From NCBI RefSeq assembly GCF_001684975.1, contig NZ_MAYH01000049.1, forward strand, positions 62,001 to 126,000: a DNA stretch of 64,000 bases, given 5' to 3'. The notes below the pieces were generated by a model that was not told the origin of the DNA, did not search any database, and was given only the letters and a program-made list of their open reading frames with translations. Position 1 is the first letter of the stretch, and every line of letters starts with the position of its first letter. Shown here piece by piece: positions 8,075 to 16,440 of the stretch. A program made the position numbers and the translations under genes. Origin of the DNA: Chryseobacterium artocarpi. Its GTDB lineage: Bacteria > Bacteroidota > Bacteroidia > Flavobacteriales > Weeksellaceae.

Positions 8075-9298
8075 ATGTATTCGATTATAGACATAGAAAG
8101 TAATGGTGCAGGTTATAGAAATGAGTGCATTATAGACATTGCCATCTACAGATATGATGGTCAGAAAATTACGGACCAATTTATATCTCTTGTCAATCCG
8201 GAAGGAGACATCACTCCTTTTGTACAAAAGTTGACAAGTATTACCCCGAAAATGGTTAAAACTGCCCCGAAATTCCATGAAATAGCTAAAAGAGTTATTG
8301 AGATTACGGAGAATACAACTTTAGTAGGACATAATATTGACTTTGATTACAGAATGTTGCGCCAGTCATTCAAAAGGCTTGGTTATGATTTTAAAATCAA
8401 TACTTTAGATACAATTCCTTTAGCTAAAAAACTTATTCCTGATGAGGTAAGTTATTCATTGGGAAAACTGGTGAAATCATTAGGAATTCCTTTGACCAAT
8501 CATCACAGAGCAGATGGAGATGCAAGAGCAACTTTAGAACTGTTCAAACTTCTGATATCAAAAGATACTGAAAACGAGATTATCCAGAAGCAACACGATG
8601 AAACCAATGCTAAAACCTATATCAATAAGATTAAGGAACTGACTCAGGATCTTCCCAATGATAAAGGATTCGTATATTTTCAGGACGAGGCAGGAAGAAT
8701 TATTTTCACAGATTATGTGCAGGATATCAATAAATTTTCAAAAAAAGTTTTCAATTCCAAATCAAAAAAATGGGAACAGGTTCAGAAAGACTCAGAACAG
8801 ATTAATTTTGAACTTACCGGAACAGATATTATTGCCAAACTGATCCTGAATTCCAAGAATATTAAGAAAAAAGAAGTTTTACCTTTCGGACTATATTTCA
8901 GGAACAACAAATACATTGTTGAAAAAAATACACTCAATAAAACAGAGAAACCTATTCTTAAATTCCGGTCATTTACTCAGGGAACAAAAGCTGTTCAGTT
9001 TATTGGAACTCAGGAAGAATATAATGATGTTGCCGTATTAAAACAGAAAATAGAGTTCAGAAAAAGGAATGAACTTTGGCTGGGTACAGGGAGAAAATTA
9101 GGGGAAAAACTATTCCTGATCATTGAGAACGGAAAAGTAATATCTTTTGGATTCTATGAGTTGTTTACACAGATACAGACACTAAGTAAACTTGCCAAAC
9201 TAAAAATAGACCTTCCGATTTCTTCACCGGACTTGAATAATGAACTCCAATTAGCCCTTCTCCGCGGAGATTTTGAGACACTGCCACTACCGAAATAA
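8075..9298 (+). CDS. DEDDh exonuclease (DnaQ-like) with C-terminal degenerate GIY-YIG-like region
   Basis: A 407-residue cytosolic protein. Residues 1-175 are a DnaQ/epsilon-type 3'-5' exonuclease: ExoI with Asp6 and Glu8 (YSIIDIES), ExoII around GHNIDFDYRML, and ExoIII HHRADGDARAT, where His and Asp complete DEDDh. After a linker, residues about 190-290 resemble the UvrC N-terminal GIY-YIG fold (LPNDKGFVYFQDEAG, then TDYVQDINKFSKKVF), but the GIY and YIG signatures themselves are not kept. DnaQ-UvrC-like fusions are known (Cho type). This one probably retains only the exonuclease activity. The role is likely nucleic-acid repair or turnover. Confidence 0.83.
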   Translation: MYSIIDIESNGAGYRNECIIDIAIYRYDGQKITDQFISLVNPEGDITPFVQKLTSITPKMVKTAPKFHEIAKRVIEITENTTLVGHNIDFDYRMLRQSFKRLGYDFKINTLDTIPLAKKLIPDEVSYSLGKLVKSLGIPLTNHHRADGDARATLELFKLLISKDTENEIIQKQHDETNAKTYINKIKELTQDLPNDKGFVYFQDEAGRIIFTDYVQDINKFSKKVFNSKSKKWEQVQKDSEQINFELTGTDIIAKLILNSKNIKKKEVLPFGLYFRNNKYIVEKNTLNKTEKPILKFRSFTQGTKAVQFIGTQEEYNDVAVLKQKIEFRKRNELWLGTGRKLGEKLFLIIENGKVISFGFYELFTQIQTLSKLAKLKIDLPISSPDLNNELQLALLRGDFETLPLPK

Positions 9299-9366
9299 TA
9301 GAAAATCTACACGTTACAGGTAAGAGGCTTGTTCAATAGAATGGTCTTAAAGTGAAAAATAAATAG

Positions 9367-9374
9367 TATTTTTG
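9367..9374 (+). promoter_or_regulatory. -7 promoter element of the lysA leader transcript
   Basis: TATTTTTG matches the Bacteroidota TAnnTTTG box and lies 20 bases upstream of the leader-peptide ATG. No clear -33 TTG is found at the right distance. A transcript starting near 9381 would include the leader ORF and the attenuator hairpin before lysA. Confidence 0.5.
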
Positions 9375-9393
9375 TAAAAAATAAATAGAAGCA

Positions 9394-9465
9394 ATGCAAA
9401 ATTTTAAACAAATTAAAACTGGAAAAAAGGGAGCGGTAAGGTTCTCTAAGGTTTGGAATATTTAA
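9394..9465 (+). CDS. Putative lysine-rich leader peptide of lysA (23 aa)
   Basis: A short ORF, ATG to TAA, encoding MQNFKQIKTGKKG followed by AVRFSKVWNI. Five of 23 residues are Lys (5, 8, 11, 12, 19), all in AAA or AAG codons. It lies between a TATTTTTG promoter box and a terminator hairpin, 83 bases before the diaminopimelate decarboxylase gene. Its stop codon overlaps the proposed antiterminator strand (9464-9471). This layout is that of a ribosome-mediated attenuator sensing charged tRNA-Lys. I know of no documented homolog; conservation in relatives would decide it. Confidence 0.5.
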   Translation: MQNFKQIKTGKKGAVRFSKVWNI

Positions 9466-9532
9466 AAGAGTTGTCTTGCATAAAAAATAATTAATGTGGC
9501 AGACTCTTTTTTGGAAGAATCTGCCTTTTTTT
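9464..9532 (+). promoter_or_regulatory. Attenuator before lysA: competing antiterminator and terminator
   Basis: Terminator: arms 9498-9508 and 9515-9525 (11 bp, one mismatch) followed by seven T (9526-9532). Antiterminator: 9464-9471 (AAAAGAGT) is perfectly complementary to 9503-9510 (ACTCTTTT), which overlaps the terminator's left arm, so the two structures exclude each other. A ribosome stalled on the leader's Lys codons leaves 9464-9471 free and would favour read-through into lysA. A ribosome at the leader stop codon covers it and would favour termination. Confidence 0.55.
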
Positions 9533-9548
9533 ATGTTAAAATGAAATT

Positions 9549-10751
9549 ATGAATTCAAAAGAATTATTAAAGATTGCCAATGAGTTTGGTACACCGGTGT
9601 ATGTTTACGATGCAGAATCGATCAAAGTGCAATATGAAAAACTTACATCTTCTTTTTTAAAACATACAAAGTTTTTCTATGCGGCGAAGGCATTGACGAA
9701 CATTAATATTCTTAAGTATGTCAAGAACTTGGGTGCTTCTTTGGATTGTGTATCTATAAATGAGGTTAAGCTTGGATTAAAGGTAGGATTCCCGAAAGAA
9801 AAAATACTCTTTACTCCAAACTGTGTGGATCTGGCAGAAATAGAAGAAGCAATGGCTTTTGGAGTTCATATAAACATTGATAACATTTCTATCCTTGAGC
9901 AGTTCGGGAATAAATACGGGAATTCTTATCCGATTTTTGTAAGAATCAACCCGCATATTTTTGCAGGAGGAAACTATAAAATTTCAACAGGTCATATCGA
10001 TAGTAAATTCGGGATCTCCATTCACCAGCTTCGTCATATTGAAAGAGTGATGAAAAGCACAAACGTGAATGTTGAAGGTCTTCACATGCATACAGGAAGT
10101 GAAATCAAAGACCCGGAAGTTTTTCTACAGGCTCTGGATATCATGCTAGAACTTGCGGAACATTTCCCTAATTTGAAGTATCTGGATATGGGAAGTGGTT
10201 TCAAAATCCCTTATCAGGATAGTGAAGAAGAAACAGACGTTAAAACGTTAGGTAAAAAAGTTGAAAAAGTTTTAGGCGAATACACAAAAACAACAGGGAG
10301 AAAATTCGAATTATGGTTTGAACCAGGAAAATTCCTAGTTGGAAAAAGTGGTTATCTTTTAGTAAAAGCGAATGTAATCAAACAAACGACGGCAACTGTT
10401 TTCGTGGGAGTAAACTCAGGCTTCAATCATTTGATCCGTCCGATGTTCTATGATTCTTACCATATGATTGAAAACCTTTCCAATCCAAAAGGAGCAGAAA
10501 GAATTTATACAGTAGTAGGAAACATCTGCGAAACGGATACATTTGCATGGGACAGAAAACTAAACGAAGTGAGAGAAGGGGATATTCTTGCGTTCCACAA
10601 TGCAGGAGCATATGGTTTTGAGATGAGTTCAAATTTCAATTCAAGATTAAAGCCTGCAGAAGTTTTATTCCTTGATGGAAAAGCTCATTTGATCCGAAAA
10701 AGAGATGAATTTGAAGACTTACTGAGAAACCAGATTGAAGTGGTGATGTAA
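9549..10751 (+). CDS. lysA: Diaminopimelate decarboxylase
   Basis: A PLP enzyme catalysing the last step of lysine biosynthesis, meso-diaminopimelate to L-lysine plus CO2, in the cytosol. It has 400 residues, usual for Bacteroidota LysA. The PLP lysine is Lys47 (FFYAAKALTN). Other family signatures are HMHTGSEI, the Gly-rich phosphate loop DMGSGFKIP, the active-site Cys in NICETDTF, and NAGAYGFEMSSNFN near the C-terminus. The ATG at 9549 lies 17 bases after the attenuator T-run. A hairpin terminator follows. Control by lysine through the leader is inferred from the upstream structure. Confidence 0.95.
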   Translation: MNSKELLKIANEFGTPVYVYDAESIKVQYEKLTSSFLKHTKFFYAAKALTNINILKYVKNLGASLDCVSINEVKLGLKVGFPKEKILFTPNCVDLAEIEEAMAFGVHINIDNISILEQFGNKYGNSYPIFVRINPHIFAGGNYKISTGHIDSKFGISIHQLRHIERVMKSTNVNVEGLHMHTGSEIKDPEVFLQALDIMLELAEHFPNLKYLDMGSGFKIPYQDSEEETDVKTLGKKVEKVLGEYTKTTGRKFELWFEPGKFLVGKSGYLLVKANVIKQTTATVFVGVNSGFNHLIRPMFYDSYHMIENLSNPKGAERIYTVVGNICETDTFAWDRKLNEVREGDILAFHNAGAYGFEMSSNFNSRLKPAEVLFLDGKAHLIRKRDEFEDLLRNQIEVVM

Positions 10752-10766
10752 GAAATATGAAATAAT

Positions 10767-10803
10767 AAACGAGCGGCTGTCCTTTTTGGGCGGTCGTTTT
10801 TTT
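10767..10803 (+). terminator. Intrinsic terminator of lysA
   Basis: A hairpin with AAACGA/TCGTTT outer and CTGTCC/GGGCGG inner pairing (with wobbles and a GCGG bulge), followed by a run of seven or more T ending at 10803. Confidence 0.65.
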
Positions 10804-11023
10804 ATATAAAATACTTGTATTCCATTAATAAGCTAAATTTTACTTTTTTTAAAGTCTATAATACTCTCTCTACATAGCAAATTTATAAAGGAAAAAACAC
10901 AAAACGTATATTATTTTTTTTACTCTGAAAGCTTTGAGTTAAAATAAAACCTAGTTGTTCAATTTCAATAAAAGTTACAATTTTTTTAATAATAAATCCT
11001 GTCGGAATTTCCAATTAATTAAT

Positions 11024-11031
11024 TAAATTTG
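11024..11031 (+). promoter_or_regulatory. -7 promoter element of poxB
   Basis: TAAATTTG fits TAnnTTTG and lies 63 bases upstream of the poxB ATG. No good -33 TTG was found. The rest of 10804-11094 is AT-rich and I see no gene or other structure in it. Confidence 0.4.
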
Positions 11032-11094
11032 ATAGAGTTAGGAAATTTATCTCAATTGTGATAAATAAAAAATAACCATCAAATTTATTTAATT

Positions 11095-12828
11095 ATGGCT
11101 AAAAATATAGCAGAGCAAATTGTAGAAATGCTCGAAAATGCCAATGTGAAAAGGATTTATGCAGTAACAGGTGACAGTCTCAATCATCTCAATGCCGCAG
11201 TTAAAAAAAGTAGTATCAAATGGATTCATGTGAGACATGAAGAAGTAGGAGCCTATGCCGCTGCCGCTGAAGCTGAACTTGATGGTTTTGCGGTATGCGC
11301 AGGAAGTTCCGGTCCAGGTCATGTTCACCTTATCAATGGAGTATACGATGCACACAGATCTCATGTTCCCATGTTGGTTATAGCATCTACAATTCCCAGT
11401 GATGAAATGGGAATGGATTATTTCCAGGAAACCAACACGATAAAGCTTTTTGATGATTGTAGTCATTACAATCAGATGATCACAAGACCAGAGCAGGTAC
11501 AAAGGGTTATGCAGACTGCTATTCAGCATGCTATTTCTAAGAAAGGTGTAGCAGTGATTGGGCTTCCGGGCGACGTTTCTGAAATGGACGCAGAAGAAGC
11601 AACCACTTCTAATCAGATTTTTAAAACCAATCCCATTGTAAGACCATCAGATGATGAACTGAAAAATCTTGCCACTTTAATCAATAATAGTAAAAAAATA
11701 ACTCTTTACTGCGGTGTTGGAGCAGCTGATGCGAATAGAGAAGTTGTAGAACTTTCCGGACTGTTAAAAGCGCCGGTGGGATATTCATTCCGTGGAAAAA
11801 TGGCAATTCAGCCCAACAATCCCAATGAAGTTGGACTTACAGGATTGCTGGGATTTCCTTCCGCTTATCACGCGATGCATGAAGCAGACCTTGTAATTCT
11901 TCTTGGTACTGATTTTCCGTATCAGAAATTTATGCCTGTAAAAAATAAAATAGTTCAGATAGACGAAAGTCCGGAGCGATTAGGACGAAGAGCAAAACTC
12001 GAGTTGGGTTTAGCAGGAGATATCAAACAAACCATCAGAGCTCTACTTCCTATGATTACTGAAAAAACAAATGTCAATTTTCTCAATGAGCAACTTGCCT
12101 TTTATGATAAAGTAAAAGAAAATCAGATGGAATACGTCAAAGACTTTGGTAAAGAAGACGCTATTCAGCCGGAATATGTAACCCATACTTTAGATAGATT
12201 AGCAAAAAAAGATGCAATCTTTACAGTAGATACGGGAATGTGTTGTGTCTGGGGAGCCAGATTTATTACAGGTACAGGAGAAAGAAAAATGCTAGGCTCT
12301 TTCAACCATGGATCAATGGCAAATGCAATGCCTATGGCAATCGGAGCTTCTCTTACCTATCCTGGAAAGCAGGTAATTGCTATGTGTGGAGACGGTGGAT
12401 TATCTATGTTATTGGGGGATATGGCTACCATTTTTCAATATAAACTTCCAGTAAAGCTGATTGTTTTCAATAACAGAACCCTGGGAATGGTAAAGCTGGA
12501 AATGGAAGTTGGTGGAATGCCGGATAATGAAACCGATATGATTAATCCAGACTTTGCATTAGTAGCACAAGCGATGGGATATCCAGGAAAGAATGTTCAT
12601 AAACCAGAAGAGGTAGAGAATGCTATTAAAGAATGCCTGAATCATGAAGGACCTTACCTTTTAAATATTTTTACCAATCCCAATGCATTAGCACTTCCTC
12701 CGAAAATTGAATTTGATCAGATCGTTGGAATGACGAAATCTATGACTCAGCTGATGCTGGGTGGGAAAATGGATGAGGTTTTAGAAACTGTAAAAAGTAA
12801 TTATAAGCATATCAAAGGACTATTGTAA
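11095..12828 (+). CDS. poxB: Thiamine-dependent pyruvate oxidase/dehydrogenase (PoxB-like)
   Basis: A 577-residue ThDP enzyme of the acetolactate synthase/pyruvate oxidase superfamily. The Glu that activates the cofactor lies in VRHEEVGAYAAAAEAE. The flavoprotein-type segment GSSGPGHVHLINGVYDA and the ThDP-Mg motif GDGGLSMLLGDM with IVFNNRTLGM are intact. Length and sequence match the PoxB group, which decarboxylates pyruvate to acetate and passes electrons to quinone at the membrane. Other members of the superfamily cannot be fully excluded, but no acetolactate synthase small subunit is nearby. It is a single gene with its own promoter box and terminator. Confidence 0.85.
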   Translation: MAKNIAEQIVEMLENANVKRIYAVTGDSLNHLNAAVKKSSIKWIHVRHEEVGAYAAAAEAELDGFAVCAGSSGPGHVHLINGVYDAHRSHVPMLVIASTIPSDEMGMDYFQETNTIKLFDDCSHYNQMITRPEQVQRVMQTAIQHAISKKGVAVIGLPGDVSEMDAEEATTSNQIFKTNPIVRPSDDELKNLATLINNSKKITLYCGVGAADANREVVELSGLLKAPVGYSFRGKMAIQPNNPNEVGLTGLLGFPSAYHAMHEADLVILLGTDFPYQKFMPVKNKIVQIDESPERLGRRAKLELGLAGDIKQTIRALLPMITEKTNVNFLNEQLAFYDKVKENQMEYVKDFGKEDAIQPEYVTHTLDRLAKKDAIFTVDTGMCCVWGARFITGTGERKMLGSFNHGSMANAMPMAIGASLTYPGKQVIAMCGDGGLSMLLGDMATIFQYKLPVKLIVFNNRTLGMVKLEMEVGGMPDNETDMINPDFALVAQAMGYPGKNVHKPEEVENAIKECLNHEGPYLLNIFTNPNALALPPKIEFDQIVGMTKSMTQLMLGGKMDEVLETVKSNYKHIKGLL

Positions 12829-12886
12829 ACAGATATAAATGTATTATAAACATCCTTTGAAAGTTTAATCATCACGCTATTCTCAG

Positions 12887-12919
12887 AACTTCATACTTTG
12901 TGTGAAGTTTTTCTTTTTT
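12887..12919 (+). terminator. Intrinsic terminator of poxB
   Basis: AACTTCA (12887-12893) pairs with TGAAGTT (12903-12909), with a 9-base loop, followed by an almost pure T tract to 12919. Confidence 0.6.
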
Positions 12920-12945
12920 GTAAAGGGTGGAAATATTTACCTTTG
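12918..12945 (+). promoter_or_regulatory. Promoter TTG-N17-TACCTTTG
   Basis: -33 TTG at 12918-12920 and -7 TACCTTTG at 12938-12945, 17 bases apart. The implied transcription start near 12952 lies after an in-frame ATG at 12898, which supports translation from 12973 instead. Confidence 0.65.
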
Positions 12946-12972
12946 CTTAATAATTCTATAACAAATCAAGCT

Positions 12973-13452
12973 ATGAGAACGTTACTTTTATTTTTTGCCT
13001 TATGCGTTGCAAACTTCACATTTGCCCAGGAGCTTGAGGATAGGGATGATTCCTTTATCGTTGAAAACAATAAAAACCTTTTCAAAATAGATATTAAAGA
13101 ACCTTTTCTACAGGTAGCTGTAAAGTGTAATGATTTTAAACCTGCATCCTTCGAAGGAGGAGCTTCAGCCTACAAATATTTATTGAGTAAATACATGTAT
13201 ACCTATCTGAATGCAGATTTTTATACTTTGACCGGAGACTTTACATTTACATTAATTATTGATACTACAGGAAGAGTTATTGATGCGGTAGGCGCTCCTA
13301 AAGTTTTACACAGTGAAGCTTTCTTTGATGATATGCAATATGTGGTAAGAAGAATCAAGAAAAACTGGACCCCGGCAACTTGTGATGGACAGCCTGTAAA
13401 ATCCCAAATGAAAGTAAAAATGAATTTCTCGTCTCTGTCTGTGGACATGTAA
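12973..13452 (+). CDS. Secreted protein with TonB C-terminal-like domain
   Basis: The start at 12973 gives a signal peptide (MRTLLLFFALCVANFTFAQ), and the promoter at 12918-12945 excludes the longer reading from 12898. The protein has 159 residues. Residues about 85-155 resemble the TonB C-terminal fold: a Gly-Arg-Val-containing strand after FTLIIDTTG, a helix with VVRRIKKNW, then the characteristic W-x-PA-x-x-DGQPV turn and a final beta strand. It lacks the TonB membrane anchor and proline linker, so it is probably a periplasmic stand-alone domain, common in Bacteroidota, with unknown partner. Confidence 0.7.
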   Translation: MRTLLLFFALCVANFTFAQELEDRDDSFIVENNKNLFKIDIKEPFLQVAVKCNDFKPASFEGGASAYKYLLSKYMYTYLNADFYTLTGDFTFTLIIDTTGRVIDAVGAPKVLHSEAFFDDMQYVVRRIKKNWTPATCDGQPVKSQMKVKMNFSSLSVDM

Positions 13453-13589
13453 TCTAAACCAAAAGTAAAAGGAAGATAAAGCCCCCTCACGGACAACAAA
13501 TTCTTATAAAAAACAAACCATTTTTCACATTAATTTTTATCGTAAATATTTAGTGGAAGATAGCCCTGCCATTCTGTCACAATATTTTG

Positions 13590-13597
13590 TATCTTTG
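13590..13597 (+). promoter_or_regulatory. -7 promoter element of the miaB cluster
   Basis: TATCTTTG matches TAnnTTTG, 78 bases before the proposed miaB GTG start. No TTG at -33. It is probably the promoter for the long cluster up to 21057. Confidence 0.45.
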
Positions 13598-13674
13598 CAG
13601 ACTTATCTGTTCGTAGTTTAAAATTCACGAAGTAATTTATCGTGTTTTTAAATGAGAACCTTAAATTGATTATC

Positions 13675-15111
13675 GTGCAGGAAAAATATATAGACGAAAC
13701 AAAACAGGGCGAAGCTTTTGCTATAGCCGAAAGACCGGAAAATTCTAAGAAACTGTTTTTAGAAAGCTATGGTTGTCAGATGAACTTCTCAGACTCTGAA
13801 ATTGTTGCATCCATCCTTAATGAACAAGGATACAATACAACAATGAAAGTAGAAGAAGCAGATCTGATCCTGTTAAACACTTGTTCTATCCGTGAAAAAG
13901 CTGAGCAAACCGTAAGAATGCGTCTTTCCCAATTCAAGAATCTTAAAAAAGAAAGACCAAATATGACGGTTGGTGTTCTTGGATGTATGGCTGAAAGATT
14001 GAAAACTAAATTCTTAGAAGAAGAACAATTAGTTGATCTGGTTGTTGGTCCGGATGCGTACAGAGATTTGCCAAACCTATTGAAAGAAACGGATGATGGT
14101 AGAGATGCCATCAATGTAATTCTTTCAAAAGAAGAAACTTACGCAGATATCAATCCGGTTCGTTTAGGCGGAAATGGAGTTACAGCTTTTGTTACCATTA
14201 CAAGAGGATGTGATAATATGTGTACTTTCTGTGTAGTACCGTTTACAAGAGGAAGAGAAAGAAGCCGTGATCCACACTCCATCATTGAAGAATGTAAGGA
14301 CCTGTGGAACAATGGATATAAAGAAATTACACTTTTAGGACAAAACGTAGACTCTTACTTATGGTACGGAGGAGGTCCTAAAAAAGATTTTGCCAAAGCT
14401 TCAGAAATGCAGAAAGCTACAGCTGTTAACTTTGCACAGTTACTTGATCAGGTAGCTAAAGCAGTTCCGGAAATAAGAATCAGATTCTCTACATCAAACC
14501 CTCAGGATATGAGCCTTGATGTATTCAGAATGATGGCAAAACACGAAAACATCTGTAAATACGTACACCTTCCTGTACAGAGCGGAAGTAATAATATGCT
14601 TGAAGCCATGAACAGGCAGCATACCCGTGAAGAATACCTTGAATTGATCAGAAAAGCGAAGGAAATTGTTCCGGAAGTAGCTTTCTCTCAGGATATGATT
14701 GTTGGATTCTGCAATGAATCAGAGCAAGATCACCAGGATACATTAAGTCTGATGAAAGAAGTAGAATATGACTACGGTTATATGTTTGCCTATTCAGAAA
14801 GACCAGGAACTCCTGCACACAAAAAAATGGAAGATAACATTCCTGCGGATGTGAAGCAGAGACGTCTTGCTGAGGTTATTGCACTTCAGGGAGAGCTTTC
14901 CAGAATGAGAATGAAATCTTATGTAGGAAGAATGCATCAAATTCTGATCGAAGGAACTTCCAAGAAAAACGAAAACCAATGGAAAGGAAGAAACTCTCAG
15001 AATGCTGTATGTGTTTTCGATAAGTTAGAAGGACAGCAGATTGGTGACATTGTGAACGTTTTTGTTTATGATAATACCCAAGGCACACTTTTAGGAAGAA
15101 TAGCAGAATAA
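13675..15111 (+). CDS. miaB: tRNA-2-methylthio-N6-dimethylallyladenosine synthase MiaB
   Basis: A radical SAM methylthiotransferase that converts i6A37 to ms2i6A37 in tRNAs reading UNN codons. The start is set at GTG 13675 (QEKYIDETKQGEAF follows), as in flavobacterial homologs I remember. An in-frame GTG at 13642 would add 11 residues. The UPF0004 domain cluster cysteines are Cys34, Cys70 and Cys104. The radical SAM cluster is Cys179, Cys183 and Cys186 (RGCDNMCTFCVVP). A TRAM domain ends the protein (about 410-478). It is first in a cluster leading to the sigma-54 activator and lptE. Confidence 0.93.
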   Translation: MQEKYIDETKQGEAFAIAERPENSKKLFLESYGCQMNFSDSEIVASILNEQGYNTTMKVEEADLILLNTCSIREKAEQTVRMRLSQFKNLKKERPNMTVGVLGCMAERLKTKFLEEEQLVDLVVGPDAYRDLPNLLKETDDGRDAINVILSKEETYADINPVRLGGNGVTAFVTITRGCDNMCTFCVVPFTRGRERSRDPHSIIEECKDLWNNGYKEITLLGQNVDSYLWYGGGPKKDFAKASEMQKATAVNFAQLLDQVAKAVPEIRIRFSTSNPQDMSLDVFRMMAKHENICKYVHLPVQSGSNNMLEAMNRQHTREEYLELIRKAKEIVPEVAFSQDMIVGFCNESEQDHQDTLSLMKEVEYDYGYMFAYSERPGTPAHKKMEDNIPADVKQRRLAEVIALQGELSRMRMKSYVGRMHQILIEGTSKKNENQWKGRNSQNAVCVFDKLEGQQIGDIVNVFVYDNTQGTLLGRIAE

Positions 15112-15116
15112 TTTAA

Positions 15117-15635
15117 GTGACAAAGGCGGTTTATCTTTTATTATTATTCTTTTTTACCCTGTTTTCATGTCAGGCAGAAAAGAATGTCAGTAAATATCCG
15201 GATACCGTAGGTGATATATCATTTGATGAAAAACTGGATGAGGCTGGTTTTGAGAAGTGTGGAAAAGGAAAGGGAATACCTTTCAGCTTTCAATATTATC
15301 ACGGACCGAAGATGTTCCTGTATAAAGGAGAGAAAATTGCCATTGTCGAAAAACTTAAAAAAGAAAATATATATTCAGAAAAGAAAATCAACGGTTATAT
15401 TACCGTTAGATTTTTAGTAAATTGTGAAGGGAAAACAGGAATGTTCAGACTCAAGCATATGAATTCAGATTTGAAAGATCTTGCTTTGGATGAAGAATTG
15501 GAAAATAAGCTGTTGAAATTCACAAAATCATTGAATGGCTGGATGCCAAAAGAGATAGAAGGTTTAAAAGTAGATTACTATCAGTATTTAACCTATAAAA
15601 TTGAAGATGGAAAAGTTTCAGAGGTATTACCTTAG
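15117..15635 (+). CDS. Unknown lipoprotein
   Basis: It starts with GTG at 15117, 5 bases after the miaB stop, giving a lipoprotein signal with lipobox LFSC (Cys18 or so). The mature protein of about 155 residues has a C-terminal half of alternating strands (NGYITVRFLVNCEGKTGMFRL) that resembles a TonB-C-like fold, with W-MPKEIEGLKVD at the usual turn position; this is a weak similarity. It overlaps the following TPR gene by 29 bases, so the two are probably translationally coupled. Function unknown. Confidence 0.6.
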   Translation: MTKAVYLLLLFFFTLFSCQAEKNVSKYPDTVGDISFDEKLDEAGFEKCGKGKGIPFSFQYYHGPKMFLYKGEKIAIVEKLKKENIYSEKKINGYITVRFLVNCEGKTGMFRLKHMNSDLKDLALDEELENKLLKFTKSLNGWMPKEIEGLKVDYYQYLTYKIEDGKVSEVLP

Positions 15636-16404
15636 CTTTTTGTTACTTATAGTGTACACCAATACTATTGCACAGGTAAACTGTAATGCGATAGAGGGTG
15701 AGGATTGCAAAAAAGCCTGTGAACTTTACAACCAAGCTTCAGATTTACAAGGCTTCAGAGAATCTCAGGAAGGTTTTGATAGGACTATTGAACTCTGTCC
15801 GGATTTTTCCAATGCTTATATGGAAAAAGCGGTGCCTTATCTCAAAAACGGAGATTTTGCAACCTGGAAGATTCTGATTGATAAAGCTGTTACCTTAAAT
15901 CCTAAAATGCACCTTGGCTATAGAGGCTGGTGTAAGTTTCAATTTTTAGGTGACTATAAAGGTGCTATTCAGGACCTAGAAGAATTCCGAAAATATTATC
16001 CGGAAGATCTTGGAAGGTCGCTGAACGGTGATTACCATCTGGATGTAGTAAAAGCTATGTCCTATAGTGCTTTAGGACAAAAAGAAAAAGCAGTAGGCAT
16101 TATCGAAAGACTGCTTGCCACAAACGGTTATGTGAAGGGAATGTTTGATCATTACCAGCTTGGTGTAACCTATTTTGAACAGGGGAAATATGATAAAGCC
16201 CTGGAAAATTTTGAAAAACAAAGCAAAGAATACGACTTTGCTGAGAACATATACTTTAAAAGTAAAGTTTCTAAGATCAGAAACAAGGATTATTTAGATT
16301 TAAAAATGTTAGCCTTACAAACGTATGATGACGGCAAGACCATGAAAGATGTCTATACTCATCATTTTAACAAAGTCTACAGAAAACAGATAGAAGAGCT
16401 GTAG
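15607..16404 (+). CDS. Secreted tetratricopeptide repeat protein
   Basis: The start is set at the ATG at 15607, inside the preceding gene, giving MEKFQRYYLSFLLLIV and a cleavage site after IAQ. The mature part of about 245 residues is built of helical TPR units, for example NAYMEKAVPYLKNGD, and LGVTYFEQGKYDKALENFEK near residue 200. Four Cys cluster just after the signal peptide, possibly disulfides. It lies between an unknown lipoprotein and the sigma-54 activator. It is probably a periplasmic scaffold; no partner can be named. Confidence 0.72.
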   Translation: MEKFQRYYLSFLLLIVYTNTIAQVNCNAIEGEDCKKACELYNQASDLQGFRESQEGFDRTIELCPDFSNAYMEKAVPYLKNGDFATWKILIDKAVTLNPKMHLGYRGWCKFQFLGDYKGAIQDLEEFRKYYPEDLGRSLNGDYHLDVVKAMSYSALGQKEKAVGIIERLLATNGYVKGMFDHYQLGVTYFEQGKYDKALENFEKQSKEYDFAENIYFKSKVSKIRNKDYLDLKMLALQTYDDGKTMKDVYTHHFNKVYRKQIEEL

Positions 16405-16440
16405 AACATTAACATTGAATCAATAATCAAAAATTTACTT

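Noticed and set aside
9301..9548. Lysine riboswitch (L-box) upstream of lysA
   Set aside because: I see no L-box conserved core; the region instead contains a short ORF and an attenuator-like hairpin.
12898..12972. Upstream in-frame extension of the TonB-C-like protein
   Set aside because: The promoter at 12918-12945 lies inside it and the signal peptide begins at 12973.
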